Shown here: piece by piece, positions 12,289-24,964 of the stretch
Layout of the letters: each line of letters begins with the position of its first letter
Numbering within the stretch: position 1 is the stretch's first letter
From: Terana coerulea
Lineage: Eukaryota > Basidiomycota > Agaricomycetes > Polyporales > Phanerochaetaceae
Direction: 5' to 3'
DNA length: 64,000 nucleotides
Assembly: GCA_024811115.1 (NCBI GenBank)
Contig: JAKOGH010000881.1
Location: forward strand, 1 to 64,000
Notes under the pieces: model-generated
Databases searched by the model: none
Seen by the model: only the letters and a program-made list of their open reading frames with translations
What the model was told of the DNA's origin: nothing
Translations under genes and position numbers: made by a program

Positions 12289-13868
12289 TTATGGTATACC
12301 AATGCCGAACGGACGCTGCTCCTCTGCACCTGCACCTTTGGCTTTGTCGAAGGCTGCCCACACCTTGCCGCGTTCAAGGTCCCTCGCCCGATAGAAGCTA
12401 CCCATGGTTCCCATAATTTCCCGTGCCTTGCCGTTCATCTCCTGCACAAGCGACGGTAGTTCTGTCCCGTTGAGCATCAAGCGACTTGTCGGCAGGCTGC
12501 TCAGGTACTCTATTTGCGCGAGCATCTCGCCCACCGCCCGCTCGCTCCGCATGATAATCTCGAGCGCGCTCGCGCAGTCGTCGCGAATGGCCTTGATCAA
12601 CGTCGCATCGTCCGTCAGTCCGTACAGCGCCGCTTCCTGTTTCGCTTTTGTGCTTCCGAACCAGGACTTTGCCATCTGGGTCTGCATGCGGCCTATTGAG
12701 AGGTGAACCTCGCTTTCTTCGCGTCGCGCTGTGGCATCGACAGCGTTGACTTGTTCTCCAAGGGTCTCCAGGTCCGTTTGTGCGAAACGAGTGACGTTTT
12801 GCAGCCTCTCGAAGTCTTCCTGGAGTTCGGACACGGCCAGGAGGAAGGTCGTTTGGAACATCCGCTCGATTTCAAGCGCAGGGAGCGACGCCCCGTCGTG
12901 AACAAAAGTTGCCTCGACGTCTTGTACGACACGGACAATGCGCTGAAAAGAGTCGATGGTCCTGATGTTATGTTCGATCATAAGCGTTTAGATCTTTATG
13001 CGTACAGAATGGCAGTAGAGATGCACCTTTGTACGGTACCCTGCGTTACAGCTCCTAGCCTATGCAGGCTTGCTGCGGCGATCTTCGTGGCCGTGTCAAC
13101 GAGGCGCAAATTGAAATGCAGAGTATCCCCAGTAGGCAGGGCGCTATCTCCGACGTGAGCGGCGAGCCTTCTGACGTTGTGCCCGCGATGCGCAAGCTCG
13201 CCTGAGAGAAACCAAACTCCCGTCGCAGTGTGGTACAGAGCGGACAGGGTTATTGAATGAACCTGGGCAAGGGCGTTGAAGTCGTGCATCACTACGACAT
13301 CGCGGGCACCACGGCACGCTGAGAAGGACGTGTGGACCGGTGAAAGACAAACAGAGGATTTTGCGGTGGCGAGGAGGGAGTCGTGAAGCGTTGGGAAGAG
13401 CAGATGTATCCCAAGGAGGATCCAGAGTATGACAGACACCTTGACTACGTCGTGGATTAGCTCAACCGCGCTGCACAACAGTCGCCCTATGGAACCTCCC
13501 GGGGACGGTGGGAGATCGAGAGTCAGAGTTGTCGGGGAGCTGTCGATAACATCTGCCTTCAATTCCAGGTCTTGGGGTTGCGCTTCTCGCGTGATCACTG
13601 GACCTAAAATCAGCTCGTTGAGCAGAGATGACTCCGGGGAGATGGAGGTGTTGACGGATAAGTCGGGCAGCTGAAAGAGTCCTAGCATGTTGCCTGGGTC
13701 GAGATCACGACCGTCGTCCGTAGGACTCGGACTGTTTAGACTCCTGACAGATGGTGTGGACGCGCCCGACTCAGGCTCCGAATCACTATGGCGCCGAAGT
13801 GAGTACCATAGTAAAGACATAAGTAATAATAGTAATAATACGCAGCAAGCGCACCTGGCTGGTTCCAT
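12289..13868 (-). CDS. Unrecognised one-membrane-span helical protein, copy P1 (intact)
   Basis: Three exons: 13868-13855 (only 14 bases), 13785-13027 and 12961-12289. They sum to 1446 bases and give 481 residues. The short first exon is supported by copy P2, which has the same layout. The protein has a Ser/Pro-rich disordered N-terminus and one hydrophobic helix at about residues 118-140 (VVKVSVILWILLGIHLL). A long helical region follows, ending near SSLPTSRLMLNGTELPSLV. No domain was recognised. The plain design suggests a membrane-anchored protein with a helical bundle or coiled coil. Intron 2 interrupts the codon before TIDSFQRIV; the intron in copy P3 lies at the same place and phase. 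Function unknown. Confidence 0.75.
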
Positions 13869-14678
13869 GACAACTTTTGCTCACTTGTGAGGACGCAGGA
13901 AGGAGGAAACACGGACTCTCTCGCGTCAAGTGGACCCTCTCATATATCGCAAGAAGCGCCTCCACCTACAGCTGTCCTTATTCTTGTAAGGTAAGCGAAG
14001 TCAATCGCCACGTCAAGTTGGACAAGCTTCTGCTCACCGCCATGCTTACTGACGCTCATGTTGCTGAGCGTAGAAACGGAAGGTAGCCCAGTGGCCCGCA
14101 CGACCTCTGCAAAGACAAACCCGAGGGTATAAAGTTAGAAAGTCCTGGCAGCATGCATGGACGAGTCTAAGCTCAACAACATAGGAATGCTTACTTGTCC
14201 AGTCTGATCATTTGAGGTCTTGCCTTATAAGCAACCAACTGCATCCCTGCTGCGCGTTGAGAAAGCTGTTACGGGCTGCCACAGCCTCAACGACGCGATT
14301 GTTGAAAGGGACAAGGGCTGGCCAGCTGGCCCGCGGTCAGACGTTGGCGCCCAAACATAGGAAGCGGAGCCTCAAATCTTCACGAACTTCATCATACTGA
14401 TTTACATAAGATTTGAAGCGAAGCTACTGCTCTCACTGTGACACCACCGGACATTTGAGAACTGTTCTAATAGTAGCTTGGTGTAAGTCCGATTTGCAAA
14501 TTGCAACGTGATTGACATGGAAACTAAAGGCAGTAAAGTAAGCCATATGGAATAGTTTCGCGAGCGATGAAAGCCGGCAGAGTACTGTACACGAGGTAAA
14601 AGAGGGATTATAGAAACCAGCATCAAAAGGAAACCAATAGAGATGTGTGCACAGCCCAGTAGCAACGTGGATGTAGCA
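13869..14678. other. Intergenic between the tandem paralogues P1 and P2
   Basis: Holds the upstream region of P1 and the downstream region of P2. Short open frames only; no repeat or RNA gene recognised. Confidence 0.5.
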
Positions 14679-16226
14679 TTACCGCTGGGCTTCAACACCG
14701 CGAGGACCCTTTCCCTCCACACCCCCACCACTGATCTTGTCAGTGGCTACCCACACCCTGCCGCGTTCGATGTCCCTGGCCCGATAGAAGTTGCCCATAG
14801 TCGCCATGATCTCCCGCGCCTTGGCGTTCATCTCCTGCACGAGGGATGGCAGCACCGTCCCACTGAGTATCAGCCGACTCGTCGGCAGACTACTGAGGTA
14901 CTCCATATGTGCGAGCATCTCGCTCACCGCCCGCTCGCTCCGCTGGATGATCGCCAACGCACTCGCGCAGTCATCGCGAATGGCTTTGATTAGCTCCGTA
15001 TCGTCGGCCAGTTCGTAAAGTACTTCTTCGAGCTTGGCCTTTGTACTCCTGAACCAAGACTCTTCGATTTGGTTCTGCACGCGATCTTTGGAGACGTGAA
15101 GCGTCCTGTCCTCGCGCCGAGCTGTGACATCGACAGCAATCACCTGTTGTTCGAGGGTGAACAGATCCCCCGTGCGAAACGCGTGGCGTTTTGCAGATTC
15201 TCGAGGTCTTCGTGGAGCTCAGACACGGCCAGTAGGAAAGTTTGTTGAAACTTCTGTTCGACATCGGAAGCAGAGGGCGACCGGCCATCATTCGCGAATG
15301 CTGCCTCGACGTCTTGTACGGCACGGACGATGCGCTGAAAGGAGTCGCCAGTCCTGTGTATGTGCACGATGGTCAGCGTTCATAAGTTGACGCGCGAAAC
15401 GAGTAAGTAAGGACTCACTTTTGAACAGTGCCTTGCGTTACAGCTCCTAACCTGTGCAAGGTAGTCGACGCGATCTTCGTGCTCTCGTCGATGAGACGGA
15501 GATTGACGTACAGCGTATCCCGAGTTGGTAAAGTACTGTCGCTGACGTGAGCAGCGAGTTTTCTGACGTTCTGCCCGCGATGCGCAAGCTCGTCCGATAG
15601 AGACCAAACCCCCGTGGCAGTGTCGTACAGGGTGGATAAAGTGATCGAATGGACTTGGGCAAGGGCGCTGAAGTCGTGCATCACCACAACGTCGCTGGAA
15701 CCGCGGCAGAACAATAAGGACGTGCGAAGTGGCGAGAGACAAGCATAGGATCCGACAGTGACGAGTGGTTCGGCGGAGCATTGGAGACAAATAGTGCACT
15801 CCGATGACGACCCAGAGTACCACAGCGAACTTGACTGCGTCAAAAGCCAGTTCAACCGTGCTGCGTGCCAGTCGCCCTCTCAAATCCCTTGTAGATTCAA
15901 CGCGATCCATACGCGGAGTTTTCATCGAGAAACCCGGATTCATTGCTTGCACTTCAAGGTCTTCAGGGACTACCTTGCGTGTGGCGACTGGGCCTAGAGT
16001 GGCTCGTTAAGCAGCGAAGATTCGGGGGAGGCGGGGATAGTTGGAGCCGGGTCAGGCATGTCATATAGCCCTGGGACATTCTCTGGTTCCATTTGGTAAC
16101 TCCCGTCTGAATGACTCGAAACGCTGCTCATAGTTGGAGAGGCCGTCTCCGGGCCACTATGATGCCAAAGTTAGTGGTTTCCAAAAGATATGGTGTGCAA
16201 TATGCTCACCTGGTAGGTAACTGCAT
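14679..16226 (-). pseudogene. One-membrane-span helical protein, copy P2 (three frame breaks)
   Basis: Tandem paralogue of P1. The first exon is 17 bases (16226-16210, ATG CAG TTA CCT ACC AG), exon 2 is about 16156-15419 and exon 3 15353-14679, with introns at the P1 positions. It keeps the hydrophobic helix (AVVLWVVIGVHYL), the VVVMHDFSALAQVHSITLS block and the LPTSRLILSG block. Frame breaks lie near 15995 (just after SLLNEPL), 15772 (after SPMLRR) and 15165-15170, where a run of five C on the plus strand needs a sixth. Two of the breaks are outside homopolymers, so real decay is plausible. Confidence 0.7.
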
Positions 16227-18079
16227 GACACCTTTCGTCCAGTCCTGAGGAGCACAAGAAGACAGGAGAGGATGAAGATGGGGGAGGTCGAATAGAGGAG
16301 AGGCAAGCGATGCCACTCAGGCTGCCGCGAGCTGTCCTCGTTTTCAAGGGATGGGCGAAGCCGCTCGGAGTTCCAATGGAAAGGCTGCTATAGCTACTGA
16401 ACACAAAGGGCAGTGGCGCGCGTTCATACCACTGAGATACGGAAGTTGTCCAGCCTCTCTCAAGGACCAAGCTGAGAACAATAAAGCCAATGAGGGTTTG
16501 TACAGAACCTGCAGACATGAATGAGTTTTCAAGAAAGCACTACAGCCCACCCTTAAACATACCGTTCATCCTCGCCGAGTGAACACAACTGCAATGTAGA
16601 AGCCATATCTTGAAGAAGCTGGCGACGAGCTGCGCATATACATCGTGGTTTCGGCAGAGACGGTGGGCGCTGATGTGTTAGCGGAGGGCCAACATTTGAG
16701 GCTCCGCGACATTCACCTGGGATGCTCGCGCTCAATAGCGCCGCCATGCTCAAGCCTCGAACTCTTCGAAGACGAGCGGGAAAATGAGAGTTTATTGACA
16801 GCATCATGAATCACGACTGCCATCAGTATCTGCTATTATGGCCTATTTTACTGTGTATATTAAAGTACGATTTGCGCCTGCTCTGAAGAGCTGGAGTTTT
16901 CGGGGACTTTAGATTTGATGGCATTAGTCTATATCTGGACAATTCATCAAGAGGACCCCGTGCATCTCAGTCAGCGCACGGTGCACTGGCTGGACGGACT
17001 GCTTGAAGTTCAGCTTAAGGCCTTACTTCGCACTTGACACAAACCGATATAGTAAGCTGTAATACCGCACATATTTTAGTACTATCCAAAGTCAAGCCAC
17101 CAAAGGGGGTCGATGAAGACCTACGAAAAAATATCATGTATGATAATGAGGTCACTGCGCACCCACTACCACAAATTCAGCCTATATCGCGAGACGTACA
17201 TACCTAATGCGATGATGTTATCGCCTTCAAGCTATCGGACCGGAGATGAAAGAATTGCCCGCATTAGTCCAAAATACCTAAGACACTCGGGTGGGTTAGA
17301 GCCTAGAATCCCGCCAAACGGAACTTGAACAAGCCCGACCCCATTTGCAGCATATATGCGGGTTGTATGATCCACTCATCAGCTTCAGCTAGCTTCTCCG
17401 GCTTCTAGCTATGTTAAGAAAAGGGTCAGTTTCTGGGTCAAGTATGCGCGACCGAGCGTTGGACCATCACCACATCAAGATAGCAACGCCACAAAGCCCT
17501 CGGGAGCACACTCGCTGCCCGATCAACGAATCCGGGCGCCGCTATACACAGCATAAGCTTCAGGATCAGTACAGCCATGGCTGGACCTCGGACGACGAAC
17601 GCAATTTATCACAGACCCTTCATGGACCCTGCAGATTGTGATCGGCTGTCCGGAGTCAGTAGACGGCTGTGCGGCGACTGACGGCGAGCGGGCTCCGAAT
17701 GCACGAATACTTATTGACACCGCCCGGTGTGCGCTGACTCCTGCCGCTGGGACGTGCAATCTATCAGCATTGCCCGGGATCGGCTTGCGCTGGGAGATGC
17801 AGGCTGTCTTGCGGGCACCGGCGGCATTGCGGACCGCTGCGTGTACCTGCGGCCTGCCGTAATGCGCCCAAATAGACCAACAACATCACGGGCCGAACAA
17901 AACGCCATTCACGATGTCATAGTCTTGGGTATACCTATTGATACAAGATGCTTGGTGTACAGCGTGCCATCCCAAGAAGTGCGAAGAACCAAAAGCCCAG
18001 CGTCCGCAACGGGCCCGACACGCGTCCGACTCGGAGGCCGAGCAGCACGCATCCCCGCGATCCTCCCACCCGCACCTCG
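16227..18079. other. Intergenic, no gene recognised
   Basis: About 1.85 kb of short overlapping open frames without family signatures. The 5' flank of P2 and the 3' flank of the RING gene lie here. Confidence 0.45.
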
Positions 18080-19557
18080 TCAATTCGTCATCCACGTCCC
18101 ACCGACGGTCGGCGAGCCTTGCGACGCATAGACCGTGTCCTGCTGCTGTTGTTGCTGTATCAGCTGCAGCGTGCGGTACGCGGACACGCGGCGCTGGTTC
18201 TCCATGTGTTGCGCGTACGCCACCGCCTGCCGGATGTTTGCGAGCTCGCGCTCGCGCCCCGCGCCGGTCAGATGCCGCAGCCGTGGGTCACGCAGAGGCG
18301 CGGATGGCGCGGACGGCGCGGGGGGTAGGCCGCGTGGCTGACGTATGCCGGATTAGCATGCATGGGCGCGGGCGGCGGAAGGGCCTGCGGTGTGGGAGGG
18401 TGCGAGCCCGCGGTGTACAGAGGGTGCGGGCCTTGCGTCGACCCTGACGCCAGCCGTGTTTCGGCATTTACGTGGGAGTGAGCTGGCGAAGGCGGCACCG
18501 GAGGCTGCGAGCTCCCGCTTGGCATACCAGAGGTGGGATCTCGGTACGATGGCATCATAGAATGCGAAGGTGGCAGCGGCATAGGTGCATATGACGTAGA
18601 TGGTATTGGTAGCCTGTAGCTGGCGTGTGGGATAGCATGGGTCTGCGGATAGGGAATATGGGAGGCTGGTACCCAGTTCTCTGGCAGCGACGGCGCTGGA
18701 GGTGTCGACCATTCCACCACAGGGCGTGGCGCCTGGGTCGGTACAACTGGTGCGCTCCATCTAAACTCCGCTTGTTAGTTCAGAGAGGCACCGGTAGAGA
18801 TGGAGAAGCGGCGACCCACGGCTGTGCGGCGGCAAAGCTCATGATCTCATCTTCCAACTGTTGCCAGTGAGCAGGAGCTTCTGCACTTGCTGCAGGAGGT
18901 GGGGGTGATGACGCCTTCGAGCAGCCGTCCAACTCTGACACACGCTTGACACGTTCCTTGCACTTGGCCAACTTGAGCTGCCGCGTCAGATCTGCGTTCT
19001 TCGTCTGCTCCTTCTTCCACAGCTCCATGATGGCAGTAAGCTGGTCGTGCGCTGCCTTCTCATTCTGCTTCGACTGCTGCAGAGCCTCCTGCGCCTTGGT
19101 GAGTCTGGTGTACAGTTGGTCCATCTCTGCGTTGACATCATGCGGACTCGGGCTGTCCGTCGGCGCGAGAAACACCCTGCGGATGGCCTTGTGAAAGTAG
19201 GGGTGCAAATCCTTGGGAACCCGCTGCAGGGTGTGGCCATGGGCTGCAGGTGACAGCCTGGAAGTCAGCTCCACGGGACCCTGGGCAGGTGTGAATTGCA
19301 CGCACAGAGTTTGATCGGCGCCCGGCAGGTCGGGCAGTCCGGTTCTGCTGCTTGGGGACCGCCGCCACGACGTTCCCGTATGTGCAGCTGGATGCACGTA
19401 TCGTGGAATAGATGGCCTAGGGGGTAGAATTCGCGCGTCCTGGGGTCAGACGACGCCTCTCGGTGACTATTTGCTGGTGCTTACCGCAAGGTAGGCTGAC
19501 GGTAGGCCCGTTTTCCGACGTGAGAACGACCGGGCTGAGGCACATGGGGCACTCCAT
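18080..19557 (-). CDS. RING-H2 finger protein with coiled coil and Pro-rich tail (one frame break)
   Basis: Starts MECPMCLSPVV at 19557; an upstream Met at 19617 is possible. Exon 1 ends in LPCG and splices to HLFHDTCIQLHIRE...CPTCRAPIKL, completing a RING-H2 finger (C-x2-C...C-x-H-x2-H-x2-C...C-x2-C), typical of E3 ubiquitin ligases. Next come a coiled coil (about 19200-18950, MDQLYTRLTKAQEALQQSKQ onward) and a Pro/Ser-rich disordered region. The C-terminus is RERELANIRQAVAYAQHME...QQQQQQ and stops at 18080. Joining the Pro-rich part to the tail needs one extra base in the six-base C/G run at 18320-18325. The intron between the coiled coil and the Pro-rich exon is tentative. Partners unknown. 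Confidence 0.65.
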
Positions 19558-21249
19558 GGCCGGACAATGCAAGAGAAAGGACGGGGCGGAGGGAGGGGTG
19601 GTGGGTGGCGGAGGCAAGCGAGGCGTGCAGGGCTATATAGCAGGAGTGGCGTGGTTACTGGCCACGAGGGCCGAGCGGAATCGATGGCGGGATCTGACAG
19701 GGGTTCCTGTTCAGTACCTCATAGGGCTATTCCCGAATCCCTGCATCGCAGTAACCTTGTACCTGCATGGGTGTTGCCTGCATCAGGCGAGTGCAAGGCT
19801 GCAACAATGCAACACTAATCAAACCTTCTGCGGGCTATTGCTTGCGACCAATACGGTCTACACAACGGCGAACAGTCGCCTGGGTGCTTGTTTGGCTTGC
19901 ATTGGAAACACGTTGGAACGGCCGTGGTGGTTGCGTCAGCGGTCTCCGTAGCGGGAATAGCGGCTACGGGTGCGAGGTCTGGAGGCCTGGCCGAGTCGGG
20001 CACTAGTACAGCGTCTGCTGGCGTGGTAAGGAACATGACATCCAGGTAAAGCAGCGCAGGGCCCTGGTCCGGGAATGGTGGAAGAGGAAGAGGACGAGTC
20101 CGAACGGTAACGAGGCCGCCGAACGCCGATCAGCGGCATCAGTGGGCAGCCTGAGCGGGGCTACAAATGTTACGCCACAAAGCAGAACGGGTCTCCGCTC
20201 GAGATCTCAGATCTCCGTTCGGCTATCCATGGCTTTCGCCGCTACCTCCATCTGCGCACTACTTTCCGCCGAAAGCCGCGCTTACCACCCTTTGCGGACG
20301 CCCCCAGGGCCGTGCATAATGGACGGTGGCCGTTTACGGAAGCCAGCGGCAGGCCGCATATTTGATGGTAACGATGTCCGCGACATTGCAACAATGCGCT
20401 CATATTCGTACACGGCCATGGGAAGCATTCAAAGCTATAATAGCTTGCCAGATGCCGAGCGATTATGAACGGCAGTAGATAGAATCGTTACAATTGTAAG
20501 CCCCAAATCAGAGAATTCTGCACTTGACTTACTTGATTGTCTACCCCGCTGGCATGGTATTGATATCAGGACGCCAGCCTGTGGACTCCTGTGGACCATC
20601 ATTGCCAGCCTTAGTTGTGGTGAAGGATGGCACTGTACAGTTCAAGACAGCCTACGATAAGGTGTGTTGCCCTGTGCTAGTCATAACAAGGAACGGTTCT
20701 TTCCTTATTGAGATTCAGGCGTTCCGACCACTATCATCGCTACGCAACGTTTCGAATTTATCATTCCCACTCCAAATAATCGCAGGAATCATCGAAAGTC
20801 GAACCACGCGGTTCCAGTTTTCGGCTTCATCTTTTTCTGGATACCTGACGCCCAGCATAATCGCGCTCACCGGACTTACCGGTGGGCGACACGGAGCGGG
20901 CTTACTTCCGATATGGACACAGACCGCTGTTTCGGCACTATCTTCTGATTGAAGCTCTTGGCCGAGGGATGCAGTATTCGTACACGTGGAGGCGAGCATT
21001 GGTTGTCGGTAATCCTCTTCTGTAAGCCGCACGCACGGACACGACGGCCGACTATACAATGGGCTCCGTGGGTACTTTGCAACGGCTCATTTCCACTGCG
21101 CATATATGCACAAGAATTCCATACACTGTAAAGTACTGTCCAATCGCGAATGCCTTTTTGGACTACTAATGATGAAGACGTATGACTCTACCGAAGAAGC
21201 TTGCTACACGAATTGTTTCTGCATTTGAGGCACAGTAGGCCGCAACCTT
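19558..21249. other. Intergenic, no gene recognised
   Basis: The longest open frame (20524-20952, plus) has no recognisable motif and is not supported as a gene. No repeat or RNA gene seen. Confidence 0.45.
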
Positions 21250-22187
21250 TCAATATGTAGTCGTGAAGCATACCAGCTTGTGACCATCATTCCACGCCTT
21301 CATCTGACATTCCGCACCGCAATACTTCACCGTCTTGCATTTGGAGCAGAACTTCAGCGTTTCCTCGTCCTCAAAGCATACTATGCACTCCTCCAGCCCG
21401 CGGACCTGGCCGAGCAAGAACTCGCGCATTGAGTTGAGATAATATCCCGGAGGACCACCGACATGATCCATCGCGACGAGCATCCCCGCAAGTCGTTCGA
21501 CAGCGACGCGCTGGACGGACTCCTTCTTCAGCTTCGCGAAGGCCTCGCTCGCGATAATGTCCTTGAGGCGCTGCGCGAGCGCGTCCCGCACGCCCTTGTC
21601 GACGCACGCGTGCTGGTCGTCGCCCATGCCTGTGTCGCACCAGGAGAGCATGTGGATGAGCAGGTTCGCGACGTGCCCGCGGCTCGAGGGCGGGTAGAAC
21701 TCCAGGCCGTCCGCCGCGAACGCGGACGCGATGAGCGTCGGGACGCCGGCGCAGGCGCGGGGGACGCGAGGAACTGGCGGAAGTACGGGTTGTGGTCGGG
21801 ATCAGGCAGTATCGTGAGGATGTACACGAGCACGGAGAACGCGCGGCGCTGCGTTGCGGGGAGACAGCGCGCGCAGGTCGCTGGCGAGGTTCGCGAGGTG
21901 TTTGGCGGAAAACGCGAGGAGCACGGATTCGAGCCCGGGCCATCCGAAAGGCGCCGCGACTTTTACTACCTGCGCTTCGTTCAGTATCACGAGAACATAG
22001 CAGAATCCATGAATCGACATACGTTGGACTGCACTGCAGCCAGTTCTGTGTCGGTGTAATCGGTGGCAGTGGGCAGTGGATTGCCCAGGCGCAGCGTCGC
22101 CGCTAGCTCGTCTGCTATCCGTTCAACCTGCGATTTTGTTTTGGGAACCTTCTTGGAAAGCTCGCTAATCGTTGGCTGTTCTGCCAT
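21250..22187 (-). pseudogene. MYND zinc-finger protein, copy C (two frameshifts)
   Basis: Start MAEQPTISELSKKV at 22187; exon 1 ends AVQSN, then an intron of the same placement as in copies A and B, then exon 2 to the stop at 21250. The family blocks VLVYILTILPDPDHNPYFRQ, SSRGHVANLL, LSWCDTGMGDD and the MYND finger (CIVCFEDEETLKFCSKC, YCGAECQMKAW, GHKLVC) are all present but in three different frames. The slips are at a four-base G run on the plus strand (21858-21861, one base too many) and in a GC-rich repeat near 21750. The finger is undamaged. Confidence 0.7.
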
Positions 22188-22557
22188 TGTGCGGGATGGT
22201 ACAATCTGAAAGAAGGTTGTAACTCTACTAATTCGCGAGATTAGCAGTGGCGGGTCTTGAATCGATTGGACTGGTTTCAAACGCCGATAGACTCGGATAG
22301 AGGAGATGCCGCGCGGATCACTAACCCGAGGCCATTCTACTCCGTGACCCTCAAACCGTCTTCTCGCATTCATGACAGGTGGACTTCACCCAACATGCCC
22401 AGAGACAATATCATATATTGTACAGCACTATCCATCAAGATATAATAGCATAAAATGATCTCTTTTCCTTGAAATTTCAATCATCAAAACATGCTCAGGA
22501 CGACACGCCGAACTCACCTATTTCCCTACACCGATTCATCGTCTGCAAGTTGTTCAT

Positions 22558-23485
22558 TCAGTATGTGGTGGTGAAGCAGCGAAGTTTGTGGCCTTTCTTC
22601 CAATCCTTCATCTGACACTCAGCTCCACAATATCGCACCGTCTTGCATTTTGAGCAGAGCTTCGTCTCTTCGTCCATGCAAACGACACACTCCTCCAGCC
22701 CAGGTATCTTGCCCAGCAAATGCTCGTGTGACGAGGTGAGGTAGTACCCTGAGGGCCGCCAATATGTTCCATCGCGTTCAGGATCCCGCGAGGCGTTCGA
22801 CTTCGATACGCTGGAAGGAATTCGGCTCCAGTTTTTCAAAGTCTGGGCTGGACTGTTCATCTCCTAGTCTCTTCGCGAGCGCCTCTCGAACCTCCTTGTC
22901 GATGCTCCCATACTTGTCATCGCCCATGCCTACGTCGCACCAGAAGAGCAGAGGGTAATGAGAAGACTGGCAACATGCCCCAAGCTTGATGGCGGATGGT
23001 ACTCCAGACTGTCCGAGGCGAAGGCAGCTGCGATCCGAGTGGGAATGCCGGTGACCAGGGAGGACGTGAGGAAGCTGCGGAAGTAGGGGTTCAGGTCGGG
23101 CTCGGGCAGCATAGAGAGTACCTGCACGAGGGTAGAATAGGCCTTGCGCTGCGTCGTCGCGGATAATTCGCGCAAGATAGCTGCCAGACTCGCGAGGTGC
23201 TTAGCAGAAAACGCGAGGAGGACTGGCTCGAGCGCTGGCCGACCCAAAGACGCAGTCGACTCGATCTGTGTAGACACCGAGTCTTACGTGGAATTGCAGA
23301 AAACCAATGACAAGACATACCTGTGACTGCACTGCAGCGAATTCCTCGTCGGAACAATCGGTGTTAGCAGGCAGCGGATTCCCCAAGCGAAGCTTGGTCG
23401 CCAGCTCATCCGCCATTTTCTCAACCTGCTCCCTGGTTTTCGGCACGTTCTGAGAGCTATTGTTTGATGTTGCCTGACTTGCCAT
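22558..23485 (-). pseudogene. MYND zinc-finger protein, copy D (three frameshifts)
   Basis: Start MASQATSNNSSQNV at 23485, exon 1 ending AAVQSQ, family intron, then exon 2 to 22558. It is closest to copy C (shared AKHLA, YSTLVQVLSMLPEPDLNPYF, GHKLRCFTTTY). Frame slips lie near 22945 (after HVASLLIT), near 22785 (after ERLAG) and near 22757 (before GYYLTSS). The MYND finger (CVVCMDEETKLCSKC, YCGAECQMKDW, GHKLRC) is complete. C and D sit head to tail on the minus strand, as A and B do on the plus strand 10 kb away. Confidence 0.7.
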
Positions 23486-24077
23486 GGTCCGTTGTGGTCC
23501 AGTTTGTAAGAAGAGTGCAAGAGCCTGATTTATGAGAGCAGCAGCTGCGGACTCGAATCGTCGGACGGTTGGGCCCACTTCAAGCGCCGACTAGGAAGAT
23601 GCCGTCTGGATCACGCATTCTCACTATATAGACGCACGCTTCGAAAGGTTCATCCACGTTCAAAACGTCGTGCTTCAAGAGAAACATATATTTCTCCGCA
23701 ATGTAAGTGGGCATCTGCATGAGGGAACGACTGTACGCTTTACATACACTGACCCCGTTGTTGCAACGTCCAGTCACCGCGGAGATTACGTTTCATCTCC
23801 CTAGTACCTTCTACGCCTTTTACATTGCGAAAGGACAGGTGCTCGGAAGTAGAACGTGTTTACCGTCTGGAACTCCACCATCGTTCCGCCGGCAATGTAT
23901 AAACGCGCATTGCCATTCGACCGAGACATTTGTCGCTTGGTATCGTACAGAAAGTATGTAGGTGCGGTTGAATTCCCCAGCTTCCTCATTTCCCAGCTCA
24001 CATCCTCCTTTCTCCCCACTCAGCTTCAAAGCCGTAGATCCTCTCTCTTTCTACCAAGCACTACCACCTCGACCAGA

Positions 24078-24912
24078 ATTCCCGGCTTCGACCTCTTCGC
24101 ACCTTCTGAGCCCACAGCGACTACCAGTGTGGTCGGGGTGTCTACGCTCACCGACTCCGCTGCTGCGCCTCCGGCGGTAATCCCGTCCACGGAGGAGGTT
24201 TCACGGAACTTGTAGATTTACTATAATGGCTGCCTTGACCCCGAGAAATTTCTGGAAGGCCCGCTAGCGTTGAACCCTACCACCCGCCTGCGCCAAATGC
24301 TCTCCAGGCCTGGCATCGTCGTACGTATCCCGGTTACAATTTTGGCCTTCTTAGGTTCTCATGACATACATTGAAGGTCATGCCTGGTATTTGCGATGGC
24401 ATCAGTGCCTATTGCGCTCGAGAGGCTGGTTTCACATGGCTGTACCAAAGGTTCGTGCAATTTTATTTACGCTGAAGGTACTCATTTTTGACAACAACAT
24501 AGCAGTGCTGCAGCCACTGCTTTCCGTCTTGGTATGCCCGATCTGGTCATCGCAACTTTGCACGACTTAACTTTGAACCACTTCGTCGAGGCGGGTGCCA
24601 TGCACGCTTCGTCGAACCCGGCGGTGCCGGTCGTCGCTGAGGCTAACACCAAGTATGTAAACTTCCCTTCTAGCTACTTGTCTCGGAGGTTGACTAATCG
24701 CAACCAAAAGCTTCAGCAGCCCTGCCATAGTTAGCTACGCCTTGCAGAAGTACATTCGCGCAGGTCTTGCGGCATGCCACATCGAGGTCCAGGTACAGAC
24801 CAAGTGCAGCGGACACCTGATGGGCAAGCAGGTTGTCTCCCGCCAGGAGTTCGTCATTCGCATCCGCGCAGCCGTCATTACAGCGCGCGCGACTCCATCC
24901 CGGGTGGCTCGG
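24078..24912 (+). pseudogene. Isocitrate lyase/PEP mutase family protein, copy E1 (5' part, dead)
   Basis: Aligns with exons 1-4 of the copy at 48263-49635. The ATG is ATT here (24078), a TAG interrupts before the YYNG block, and the gene stops at about 24912, exactly where exon 4 of the full copy ends; exons 5-6 are absent. Active-site residues are lost: the metal-binding DADTG of the full copy reads EANTK, and the signature KRCGHL reads KCSGHL, so the catalytic Cys is now Ser. It could not be an enzyme even if translated. It converges on the F-box relic 50 bases away. Confidence 0.8.
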
Positions 24913-24964
24913 ATAGTGCAAACTCTTGAATTGATTTTCCTTCACCACTCATCTCGTCATCTCA

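Noticed and set aside
13786..13868. Leu-rich hydrophobic N-terminus (signal anchor) of P1 when read as one exon
   Set aside because: The stretch is an intron with GT-AG ends; paralogue P2 has the same micro-exon and intron, and splicing keeps the frame.
20524..20952. 142-codon open frame as a gene
   Set aside because: No motif, no splice partners, and its composition is like that of the surrounding intergenic sequence.
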